A DNA stretch of 64,000 nt from Dorea formicigenerans (lineage in GTDB: Bacteria > Bacillota > Clostridia > Lachnospirales > Lachnospiraceae): the NCBI RefSeq assembly GCF_025150245.1, contig NZ_CP102279.1, positions 671,001 through 735,000 on the forward strand, given 5' to 3'. Below, one piece after another: positions 52,369 through 59,515 of this stretch (positions within the stretch are counted from its first letter, which is position 1; each line of letters opens with the position of its first letter). The notes beneath the pieces were generated by a model. That model had not been told where the DNA came from and made no database searches. It worked only from the letters and a program-made list of their open reading frames with translations. The position numbers and the translations under genes are program-made.

Positions 52369-53099
52369 ATACATTTCAGAAGTACTTTGCAGATTATGAA
52401 GAACAGTATGTTTTAATAGGTGGTGCAGCCTGTGATATTCTGTTTGAAAGCAATGAAGTAAATTTCAGGGCTACAAGAGATCTGGATATGGTTTTGATTG
52501 TTGAAGCATTAACTCCGGAGTTTGGAGAAAAATTTTGGAAGTTTATCGTTGATGGAAAATATAGAAACAAAGCGACAAACGGTAGCAACCCTCAATTTTA
52601 TAGATTTGATAAGCCAGAAGACGATAACTTTCCGAAAATGATTGAATTGTTTTGTAGAAGTGATTTTAAACTAAAAGATGCGAAAGGAATTACTCCAATT
52701 CATATTGATGATGAAGTTTCCAGTTTGTCAGCAATTCTTTTAAATGATGATTACTATAAGGCACTTCTCAATGGAAAAGAAGTGAGAAAAGGCCTTTCAG
52801 TTTTAAGACCAGAATATATCATTCTTTTTAAAGCAAAAGCGTATCTTGATTTAAAAAAGCAAAAAGACTTAGGAGAAAAAGTGGATTCCAGTGACATAAA
52901 GAAGCATAAGAAAGATGTTTTGCGTATTGCTTCGGAGCTTATGCTTGAAAAAGTAGAAGAATTGCCGATAGCAGTAGATGCCGATATACATAGCTTTATT
53001 GACTTGTTGGAGCAGGAACCATTTGATCAAAATTCATTGAAAAGATTTGGGCTGAAAAATGAGGATGTTGTAGAAGTGTTGAAGCAAGTATTCGGATAA
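52353..53099 (+). CDS. nucleotidyltransferase, AbiEii-like toxin candidate
   Basis: A 248-aa protein of the AbiEii/JHP933-like nucleotidyltransferase group. The catalytic core is VLIGGAACDILF (Gly23-Gly24) and RATRDLDMVLI with Asp43 and Asp45 as metal ligands; a helical C-terminal domain follows (VLRPEYIILFKAKAYLDLKKQKDLGEKVDSSDIKKHKKDV). In AbiE such enzymes stop growth by modifying tRNA or other targets with nucleotides. Translationally coupled to the upstream regulator. Confidence 0.75.
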   Translation: MVKGLDTFQKYFADYEEQYVLIGGAACDILFESNEVNFRATRDLDMVLIVEALTPEFGEKFWKFIVDGKYRNKATNGSNPQFYRFDKPEDDNFPKMIELFCRSDFKLKDAKGITPIHIDDEVSSLSAILLNDDYYKALLNGKEVRKGLSVLRPEYIILFKAKAYLDLKKQKDLGEKVDSSDIKKHKKDVLRIASELMLEKVEELPIAVDADIHSFIDLLEQEPFDQNSLKRFGLKNEDVVEVLKQVFG

Positions 53100-53260
53100 A
53101 AATGTGATGTGTTATACAGTTAATTTTTAACCCATTTTTACACCTTTTGCTGACGATATTATGCGAAAATAAACCAGGTTATGCCAGAAAGCAAAAATTT
53201 ACAAAGGCTTACAAAGCCCGAAAAACCAAGAAAAACTAAGAAATGCGAGGTTATGCAACA

Positions 53261-53393
53261 ATGATAAAAGTACTCTTTATATGTCACGGCAACATTTAAA
53301 GTATGGCGAGAAAGACTTGATTTTGTAGGATTTTCTAGATAGAAACAAATAATTTACACCTTATTTATACCTTTGGAAGACCGAATCGGAATA
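53261..53393 (+). repeat. 133-nt direct repeat R2
   Basis: Same layout as R1: 12 codons MIKVLFICHGNI then TAA, and at offset 92 TTTACACCTT-A-TTTATACCTT, ending GGAAGACCGAATCGGAATA. A further single TTTTTACACCTTTT lies upstream at 53135-53148. Confidence 0.75.
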
Positions 53394-53452
53394 ATTAAAA
53401 AAGTTGTCATAATTCAGTTGGTCAAAAAATAATACTACACTCAAAATCAATT

Positions 53453-53488
53453 AAAAAATCAATCGTAAAAAAATACGATTGATTTTTT
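53453..53488 (+). terminator. terminator overlapping the next promoter
   Basis: Perfect 15-bp stem AAAAAATCAATCGTA / TACGATTGATTTTTT with a 6-nt A loop. Its 3' arm contains the -35 hexamer of the promoter for the AlbA-like gene. Confidence 0.8.
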
Positions 53489-53507
53489 GCGCATTTTTGC
53501 ATATAAT
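53479..53507 (+). promoter_or_regulatory. promoter of the AlbA/ATPase-like gene
   Basis: TTGATT, 17-bp spacer, TATAAT, 34 bp before the start codon. Confidence 0.75.
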
Positions 53508-53540
53508 ATAATCATTATGGTTGGAAAGGGAACGATTACT

Positions 53541-54794
53541 ATGCGTGAAACAAGAATATTAGAATTCAAGGAAACAATTACGAATACTTTTTTGAAAACA
53601 GTTAGTGCCTTTTCGAATTACAATGGTGGAACAATTCTTTTTGGGGTTGATGATAATGGAAATGTGAAAGGATTGCCAGATGTAAAACAGGCCTGTCTGG
53701 ATATCGAAAATAAAATCAATGACAGTATATCACCTCAACCAAACTATACACTTGAAATACAGAATAATGACCAGACGATAAAACTTACTGTAAAAAGTGG
53801 TCTTCAAAAACCGTATTTATATAAATCAAAAGCATACAAACGAAATGATACAGCAACGATAGAGGTAGATACATTGGAATTTTCAAGGCTTGTATTAGAT
53901 GGAAAAAATATTAGCTTCGAAGAATTACCTTGTAAAGATCAGGAGCTATCTTTTAAAATTTTACAGTGTAAACTGAAAGAAAATATTTACATTGAAACTT
54001 TCAATCAAGATACTTTAAAGACATTGAACCTGTATGACAATATAAATGGTTATAATAATGCAGCGGGACTTTTGGCAGATAAAAATTATTTTTCAGGAAT
54101 TGATATTGTTAAGTTCGGTGAGAATATCAGTATTATTCAAAAAAGAGTAACGTTTGAACATATATCGGTTTTAGAAATATATGAAAAAGCACTTGCTGTA
54201 TTTAGAGATTATTACCAATATGAAGTAATACAGGGGGCTGACAGAAAGATGGTAGAGAAAATACCGGAAGCAGCTTTCAGAGAAGCAATTGCAAATGCTT
54301 TGATTCATAGGGTATGGGATATTAATTCACACACCAGAGTTTCTATGTTTGATGATAGAATAGAAGTAGTGTCTCCTGGTGGATTGCCGGCTGGAATAAC
54401 GGCAGAAGAATATTTATCAGGTAAGCTATCTATTTTAAGAAATAGAAATCTTGCAAATGTATTTTACAGACTGGGATTAGTAGAGATATTTGGAACAGGA
54501 ATTACACGAATCAAACAACTGTATGCAGAGAGTTTGATAAAACCAGAATTTGAAGTGTCAGAAAATGCTATAAAAATTGTACTACCGATATTTGAAACGA
54601 ATGTCAATTTAACCGAAGACGAAAAAGTGATTTACAAATTTTTAAGTAAGACGATGCTGAAACCAATAAGTGAAATTGCACCATATGTCCCATTTGGCAA
54701 ATCAAAAACAACACAATTACTGAAAGCTATGGAGAAAAAGGGTGTGATTGCAGTTGAAGGAAAAGGCAGAGGAACAAAATATATCATTAAGTGA
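53541..54794 (+). CDS. AlbA/Schlafen-type ATP-binding protein
   Basis: A 417-aa protein: AlbA_2 domain at the N-terminus (RILEFKETITNTFLKTVSAFSNYNGGTILFGVDDNGNVKGL), a GHKL-type ATPase-like domain from about residue 240 (IPEAAFREAIANALIHRVW, DDRIEVVSPGGLP, NVFYRLGLVEIFGTGI), and a C-terminal winged helix (KPISEIAPYVPFGKSKTTQLLKAMEKKGVI). Such proteins are frequent in mobile elements and have been annotated as RecG-like or transcription regulators. Intact relative of the fragment at 48442. Sits alone between repeats R2 and R3, with its own promoter. Confidence 0.85.
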   Translation: MRETRILEFKETITNTFLKTVSAFSNYNGGTILFGVDDNGNVKGLPDVKQACLDIENKINDSISPQPNYTLEIQNNDQTIKLTVKSGLQKPYLYKSKAYKRNDTATIEVDTLEFSRLVLDGKNISFEELPCKDQELSFKILQCKLKENIYIETFNQDTLKTLNLYDNINGYNNAAGLLADKNYFSGIDIVKFGENISIIQKRVTFEHISVLEIYEKALAVFRDYYQYEVIQGADRKMVEKIPEAAFREAIANALIHRVWDINSHTRVSMFDDRIEVVSPGGLPAGITAEEYLSGKLSILRNRNLANVFYRLGLVEIFGTGITRIKQLYAESLIKPEFEVSENAIKIVLPIFETNVNLTEDEKVIYKFLSKTMLKPISEIAPYVPFGKSKTTQLLKAMEKKGVIAVEGKGRGTKYIIK

Positions 54795-54852
54795 TTGAGA
54801 ACATAGAGGGTTCAAATTACACAATCTTTCAATAACACAAGGAGAAAATCAT

Positions 54853-54985
54853 ATGATAAAAATTTTATTTATATGTCATGGCAATGTTTAATGGATGCCG
54901 TGAAAGCCTTGATTTTATTGGATTTCTTGGGAATTAACCAATAATTTACACCTTATTTATACCTTTGGAAGACCGGATCGGAATA
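54853..54985 (+). repeat. 133-nt direct repeat R3
   Basis: Same layout: 12 codons MIKILFICHGNV then TAA, and at offset 92 TTTACACCTT-A-TTTATACCTT, ending GGAAGACCGGATCGGAATA. AAGGAGAAA precedes the ATG. Confidence 0.75.
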
Positions 54986-55031
54986 ATATAATAAAATTTG
55001 CTAATCTGTGTTGATTTTTTTTATGATTGAG

Positions 55032-55037
55032 TATAAT
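55032..55037 (+). promoter_or_regulatory. -10 element of the structured RNA
   Basis: TATAAT with an upstream TTGATT at 55011-55016; the 15-bp spacing is short but usable. Predicted RNA start near 55044. Confidence 0.5.
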
Positions 55038-55043
55038 AAAATC

Positions 55044-55303
55044 AAGAACAGAAATGTTCTCGATGTAAGAGCATCGTTAAAAGTTGGGCTGCAGATGGAG
55101 CAGGGTAAACTTCCATCTCATTAGATGTCTTAACTGGGCATCGAGCCTGGTAGCTTGGATAAAGCTGTAGTCCACGTGGGGGACTTAATGATTTTCACGT
55201 CGTTATGGGTATCTTAACTGGGTACCGAGGCTGACAACCAGCAGAAAACTCTTTTACAAAAGTAATTCTCAGAAGAGTGTGGTTTAATGCCACACTCTTT
55301 TTT
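55044..55303 (+). ncRNA. candidate structured RNA upstream of a small nuclease-like gene
   Basis: About 260 nt without a reading frame. Hairpins in order: AGAAC/GTTCT, CGATG/CATCG, GATGGA/TCCATC, then motif 1 GATG-TCTTAACTGGG-CATC-GAGCCTG (55124 on), AGCTT/AAGCT, GTCC/GGAC, and motif 2 GGTA-TCTTAACTGGG-TACC-GAGGCTG (55208 on). The two motifs share an identical 11-nt loop and 3' tail but have different, fully complementary 4-bp stems. The RNA ends in a strong terminator 15 nt before the next gene. No known RNA family is recognised. Confidence 0.6.
55273..55303 (+). terminator. terminator between the structured RNA and the PBECR4-like gene
   Basis: AAGAGTGTGG pairs perfectly with CCACACTCTT around a 7-nt loop, followed by a T6 tract. 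The next start codon is only 15 nt away. Confidence 0.85.
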
Positions 55304-55318
55304 GCATGTGAGGTATAA

Positions 55319-55756
55319 GTGGCAACAAAGTTAGATAAGAAAAACGCAATACGACAAGGTATTACAGAGGCGGAAATCGTATATTTCCAAAATTTGGCAG
55401 GTAAAACATTTCTGTATGTTTGTGGAGATGAATATTTTGAAGTTTCTTTTCCAATAGATCACTTTCTACATTTAACAGGAGTGGAGACAAGACTTTCGAC
55501 CAAGGATTTTTATAAGAATGCAAAAAAATCTATTCTTACAAATAATCAGTTCTATTTTGACGCAAGACATGTATATGCAAATGCCAAAAGGAAACTTCCG
55601 TGTTTAAAACGCTTGCCGGAATTAACGAATGAAATGGTATGTGTTCTAAAAAATATGGAAACCATGACAATTACATATAAACTCAGCGTTACAAATTTGG
55701 AATTTACAGGAAGTGTGACAAGAAAGCCAAAACGGTATACTGGGAAAAAAGATTAA
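55319..55756 (+). CDS. PBECR4-like nuclease-fold protein, candidate toxin
   Basis: A 145-aa protein starting at a GTG with TGAGGT five bases before. The core FQNLAGKTFLYVCGDEYFEVSFPIDHFLHLTGV and TNNQFYFDARHVYANAKRKLPCLKRLPELTNEMVCVLKNMETMTITYKLSVTNLEF matches what I know of the PBECR4 (phage Barnase-EndoU-ColicinE5/D-RelE-like nuclease) group. The C-terminus (TRKPKRYTGKKD) is shorter than that of relatives I recall, so it may be truncated. Its place right after an RNA terminator suggests control by that RNA. Ribonuclease activity is inferred from the fold group only. Confidence 0.6.
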   Translation: MATKLDKKNAIRQGITEAEIVYFQNLAGKTFLYVCGDEYFEVSFPIDHFLHLTGVETRLSTKDFYKNAKKSILTNNQFYFDARHVYANAKRKLPCLKRLPELTNEMVCVLKNMETMTITYKLSVTNLEFTGSVTRKPKRYTGKKD

Positions 55757-55814
55757 GAAAAGAATAAAGAGCTGGTTTTAATTGTAAAATTTATGGGGAA
55801 CTAACATCAGCTTA

Positions 55815-55842
55815 TTGACATGAATTTAAAAATAAGTATAAT
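55815..55842 (+). promoter_or_regulatory. promoter of cadC-cadA
   Basis: TTGACA, 16-bp spacer, TATAAT. The -10 element touches the operator palindrome. Confidence 0.8.
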
Positions 55843-55871
55843 AATAGTTGAGTAATTGTTCAACTATTATT
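55840..55871. promoter_or_regulatory. CadC operator 1
   Basis: Perfect 12-bp inverted repeat AATAATAGTTGA / TCAACTATTATT with 8-nt spacer, between the -10 element and the cadC ribosome site. A second, half-degenerate site with the same TAGTTGAGTAATTG core lies at 56261-56285 before cadA. Confidence 0.75.
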
Positions 55872-55887
55872 ATTTGGAGGTGAATAT

Positions 55888-56247
55888 ATGCCAAAAACGT
55901 CTTATATTTGTAATTGCGATGTAATTCATGAGGATATTGTGAATGATGTGAAATCCAAGATGCAGCCAAAAGATGATTATATCCAGTTGGCTTCTTTGTT
56001 TAAGCTATTTGGAGATGGAACTAGAGTACAAATCTTACACGCTCTAGAACAGAGTGAGATGTGTGTATGTGATCTTGCAGTGCTACTGGGGGTAACAAAA
56101 TCTGCAATTTCGCATCAGTTAAAGGCATTACGCCTTGCGAATCTAGTAAAATTCCGTAAAGAAGCACAGATAGTTTACTACTCACTGGCAGATGATCATG
56201 TGAAAGAGATTATTGACAAGGGATTTGAGCATCTTTGGCAGAAATAA
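55888..56247 (+). CDS. cadC: CadC-like ArsR/SmtB metal-responsive repressor
   Basis: A 119-aa ArsR/SmtB repressor of the CadC type, which leaves DNA on binding Cd(II), Pb(II) or Zn(II). Metal thiolates are Cys8 and Cys10 in the N-terminal arm (YICNCDVIHEDIV) and Cys59/Cys61 in the ELCVCDLA-like EMCVCDLAVLLGV helix. The recognition helix is TKSAISHQLKALRLANLV. GGAGGTG precedes the ATG. Directly upstream of the efflux ATPase. Confidence 0.94.
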   Translation: MPKTSYICNCDVIHEDIVNDVKSKMQPKDDYIQLASLFKLFGDGTRVQILHALEQSEMCVCDLAVLLGVTKSAISHQLKALRLANLVKFRKEAQIVYYSLADDHVKEIIDKGFEHLWQK

Positions 56248-56306
56248 TATTTTTTAACATTATAGTTGAGTAATTGAACAATTAAACAAATTATAAGGAG
56301 ATTATC

Positions 56307-58430
56307 ATGAAACGCATATTTCTATTAAAAGGGTTGGACTGTCCAAATTGTTCCGCAAAAATTGAAAAAGAAATTGGAGAGTTGGATGGAGTGCAATCCT
56401 CAGTGGTAAATCTGATGAAGCAGACGCTTACAATCAATGTTACTCAGACAGCCGCAGATATGATAGCCAGTCAGATTGAAACGATTGTTCATAGTCATGA
56501 GCCAGATGTGGAAGTTTCTGAAATTGTACAGGAATCTTATATACCGGAAAAAAAGCAGGAGGCCAATGAATCCTATAACAATGAGGATAAGAAGTTGACA
56601 GTTCGTTTAGCGACTGGTGCAGCAATCTATGCCATTGGTATGGCATTGACTGTTTTTGCGAAAGTGCCACTGCCTATCGAGTTAGCTTTTCTCATTGTTT
56701 CTTATGTTATTCTTGGTGGAGATGTTGTATGGCAGGCTGTGAGGAACATTTCAAAGGGGCGTGTATTTGATGAACATTTTTTGATGAGTGTTTCTACGAT
56801 TGGGGCTTTTGTCATTGGTGAATATCCAGAAGCAGTTGCTGTTATGCTATTCTATCAGGTAGGTGAATTTTTTCAGTCATTGGCTGTTAAGCGTTCCAGA
56901 AAATCTATATCAGACTTAATGGATATACGTCCAGATTCTGCTACAGTAAGAAGAAATGGGGAATTGATTACCATATCTCCAGAAAATGTCTCCATTGGTG
57001 AGATTATTATTGTAAAGCCTGGTGAAAAAATTCCATTAGACGGTGTGGTATTGGATGGAGATTCTATGCTGGATACAAGGGCCTTAACAGGAGAATCAGT
57101 TCCGAGAAGTGTTCATAAAGGAGACGAAGCACTTTCCGGTTGTATGAATCAGACGGGTGTCTTAATGATTAAGACAACAAAAGCGTTTGGTGAATCTACG
57201 GCTTCAAAGATTATTGATCTTGTGGAAAATGCGTCAAGCCGAAAAGCACCAACAGAAAATTTTATTACTACATTTGCACGTTATTATACACCTGTGGTTG
57301 TAATCTTAGCAGCTTTTCTGGCAATTCTGCCACCGATCATTCTTGGCGGAGGCTGGACAGAGTGGATTCGCAGAGGATTTGTTTTCCTTGTGGTATCTTG
57401 TCCATGTGCATTGGTTATTTCAATCCCGCTGACTTTCTTCGGCGGCATTGGTGCAGCATCTAAACGAGGTGTTCTTGTAAAAGGAAGCAATTATTTAGAG
57501 GCACTTAATAATGTCAGCGTTATTGTGTTCGATAAAACCGGAACACTTACAAAAGGTGTTTTCAATGTGACGGATATTTTGCCTGCAAATGGATTTTCAA
57601 AAGAACAGGTTCTGGAGTATGCGGCAGAGGCAGAGAGTTTTTCTAACCATCCTATTGCAAAATCCATTCTTGCTGCTTATGAAAAAGAAATTGATCAGTC
57701 AGTGATTTCTGATTATAAGGAAATTTCAGGATATGGAATCAGTGTAATGGCAGGGGAAAAGAAAGTTTTTGCTGGCAATACGAAACTTATGGATACAGAA
57801 TGTATAGAGTACACAACCTGTGAAAAAGCAGGTACAAAAGTTTATTTGGCTGTAGATGGTCAATATGCAGGATGTATTTTGATAACAGATGAAGTGAAGC
57901 CGGACAGTAAAAAAGCAATTTCTGACCTGAAACATATCGGCGTGGAAAAAACAGTCATGCTTACCGGTGATGATGAAAAAATTGGGAAGTCTGTTGCAGA
58001 AGAATTGCAGTTGGATAAATATTATGCACAGCTGCTTCCTGACCAAAAAGTGGAAAAGGTTGAGCTTTTAGATAGTAAAAAGAGACCGGGAAGCAAATTG
58101 GCTTTTGTTGGTGATGGTATCAATGACGCTCCTGTCCTTGCCCGTGCAGATGTTGGTATTGCAATGGGTGGGCTTGGTTCGGATGCGGCCATTGAAGCAG
58201 CAGATGTAGTTCTGATGACAGATGAACCGTCTAAGCTGGTGGACGCGATTGAAGTAGCAAAAGCGACAAAACAGATTGTCATGCAGAATATAGTGATTGC
58301 TCTTGGGATTAAGAGTGTGTTCCTGATTCTTGGCGCTCTTGGTATTGCGGGAATGTGGGAAGCTGTATTTGGTGATGTAGGCGTTACCATAATTGCTGTT
58401 TTGAATGCAATGAGAATTTTGAAAAAATAG
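56307..58430 (+). CDS. cadA: CadA-type heavy-metal P-type ATPase
   Basis: A 707-aa P1B-type ATPase that exports Cd2+/Zn2+/Pb2+. An N-terminal HMA domain holds CxxC (Cys12, Cys15 in LDCPNCSAKIE). The membrane metal site is CPC in VVSCPCALVISIP, the phosphorylation site is DKTGTLTKG, and the hinge is VGDGINDAPVLARADVGIAMG. TGES (ALTGESVPRS) and the HP motif (SNHPIAKSI) are intact. TAAGGAG precedes the ATG. Controlled with cadC by the operators noted above. Confidence 0.96.
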   Translation: MKRIFLLKGLDCPNCSAKIEKEIGELDGVQSSVVNLMKQTLTINVTQTAADMIASQIETIVHSHEPDVEVSEIVQESYIPEKKQEANESYNNEDKKLTVRLATGAAIYAIGMALTVFAKVPLPIELAFLIVSYVILGGDVVWQAVRNISKGRVFDEHFLMSVSTIGAFVIGEYPEAVAVMLFYQVGEFFQSLAVKRSRKSISDLMDIRPDSATVRRNGELITISPENVSIGEIIIVKPGEKIPLDGVVLDGDSMLDTRALTGESVPRSVHKGDEALSGCMNQTGVLMIKTTKAFGESTASKIIDLVENASSRKAPTENFITTFARYYTPVVVILAAFLAILPPIILGGGWTEWIRRGFVFLVVSCPCALVISIPLTFFGGIGAASKRGVLVKGSNYLEALNNVSVIVFDKTGTLTKGVFNVTDILPANGFSKEQVLEYAAEAESFSNHPIAKSILAAYEKEIDQSVISDYKEISGYGISVMAGEKKVFAGNTKLMDTECIEYTTCEKAGTKVYLAVDGQYAGCILITDEVKPDSKKAISDLKHIGVEKTVMLTGDDEKIGKSVAEELQLDKYYAQLLPDQKVEKVELLDSKKRPGSKLAFVGDGINDAPVLARADVGIAMGGLGSDAAIEAADVVLMTDEPSKLVDAIEVAKATKQIVMQNIVIALGIKSVFLILGALGIAGMWEAVFGDVGVTIIAVLNAMRILKK

Positions 58431-58446
58431 GAAATGAGGTGGAAAT

Positions 58447-58965
58447 GTGAAACGAAAACTGATTCTGTTAGTTGTTACGATTGTTTTTCTTGTAGGTTTT
58501 GGTGTCATTTTACATTCACCGCCTTCTATGATTGATGCAGTCACAGGAGCAACACCGAAGTCAAAAAAGGCGGCTCAAGCCTCCGCACAGTTGGAAGGCT
58601 CTTATGTTCTCGGTATTAATATGATGTCAGATGGTCTCGACAACGAGAACACCCGGAATAAATTAAAAGAATTGGCACTGGACGATTCGGAAACAAATGA
58701 AACGGATCTCATGAAAACGGACATTAGTTTTCGGTTATATGTATCTGAGACGGATTATCCGCTTGTCAGTTATGCTAAGAAACTCTGTGACAGATTGAAA
58801 CAGGCCGGTTTTTCCGTAGATCTGAAAGAGTACAGTAACACAATGATGCTATCAAGAGTGGTAAATGGAAAGTATGATGTATTCCTGGCATCGGATGATT
58901 TTATTGACGTTACAACGTTATCACAGATGGACTATATGATCATGGACAGCGAAGAAATGAGGTGA
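58447..58965 (+). CDS. membrane-anchored flavinylated protein with binding-protein-like domain
   Basis: A 172-aa protein with one N-terminal membrane helix (residues 5-22) and, right after it, the motif DAVTGAT (Asp30 to Thr36). This D-x-x-[ST]-G-A-T form is the ApbE target at which FMN is attached covalently to the last Thr (NqrC/RnfG type). The rest (ETDYPLVSYAKKLCDRLKQAGFSVDLKEYSNTMMLSRVVNGKYDVFLASDDF) looks like one lobe of a type 2 solute-binding protein. GTG start after GAGGTGG. Heads an operon with a heme membrane subunit and fumarate-reductase-like subunits; an electron-transfer role outside the membrane is inferred. Confidence 0.65.
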   Translation: MKRKLILLVVTIVFLVGFGVILHSPPSMIDAVTGATPKSKKAAQASAQLEGSYVLGINMMSDGLDNENTRNKLKELALDDSETNETDLMKTDISFRLYVSETDYPLVSYAKKLCDRLKQAGFSVDLKEYSNTMMLSRVVNGKYDVFLASDDFIDVTTLSQMDYMIMDSEEMR

Positions 58966-58975
58966 GCGGGAATTT

Positions 58976-59515
58976 ATGAGAAAATGGAATACGATTTTGT
59001 CTGTTTTAATGCTTCTCATTTTTATGATTCATGGAATCATGGGAAGCTTTATGCTGAACGGAGTTGGAAGTAGTGCAGGGAAACTTCTTGCATGGATTGG
59101 TGTTGGTATTCTTGTTGTGCATACGGTGATTGGTGTCAGCCTGACAGTTCAGAGTTTACAGACAGCGAAGCAATCCGGAAAAATGTATCTGAAACAGAAC
59201 GCCATATTCTGGGCGAGACGAGCCAGTGGGCTGGCAATACTGATCCTGCTGTTCTTCCATATTGGCTTGTTTGGAAAGGTGCAGAATGGGACATATATTT
59301 TGTTCCCTTTTACAACGGTAAAGATGGTAACTCAGCTTTTGTTCGTGGCGACAATCTTTGTTCATATTTTTATCAATATCCGCCCATTGCTCGTATCGCT
59401 GGGAATCATTAGTTATAAAGAACGAAGGGGTGATATTTATTTGATTCTTTCGGTGCTCCTTCTGTTTATAGCGGGCGCAGTTATTTTCTATTATATTGGG
59501 TGGCAATATCTATGA
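58976..59515 (+). CDS. fumarate reductase/succinate dehydrogenase-like cytochrome b subunit
   Basis: A 179-aa membrane protein with five hydrophobic segments and four His, one in each of the first four helices (His19, His49, His95, His130). That pattern fits a di-heme membrane anchor of fumarate reductase type, which links the cytoplasmic Fe-S subunit to a quinone or to another redox carrier. Its stop overlaps the start of the flavoprotein gene (ATGA). Assignment is by topology and neighbours, since sequence similarity to named families is weak. Confidence 0.65.
   Translation: MRKWNTILSVLMLLIFMIHGIMGSFMLNGVGSSAGKLLAWIGVGILVVHTVIGVSLTVQSLQTAKQSGKMYLKQNAIFWARRASGLAILILLFFHIGLFGKVQNGTYILFPFTTVKMVTQLLFVATIFVHIFINIRPLLVSLGIISYKERRGDIYLILSVLLLFIAGAVIFYYIGWQYL

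Noticed and set aside
51136-54985. Possible CRISPR or integron array
   Set aside because: Only three repeats of 133 nt separated by 1.5-2 kb gene cassettes; no cas genes, no spacers, no integron integrase.
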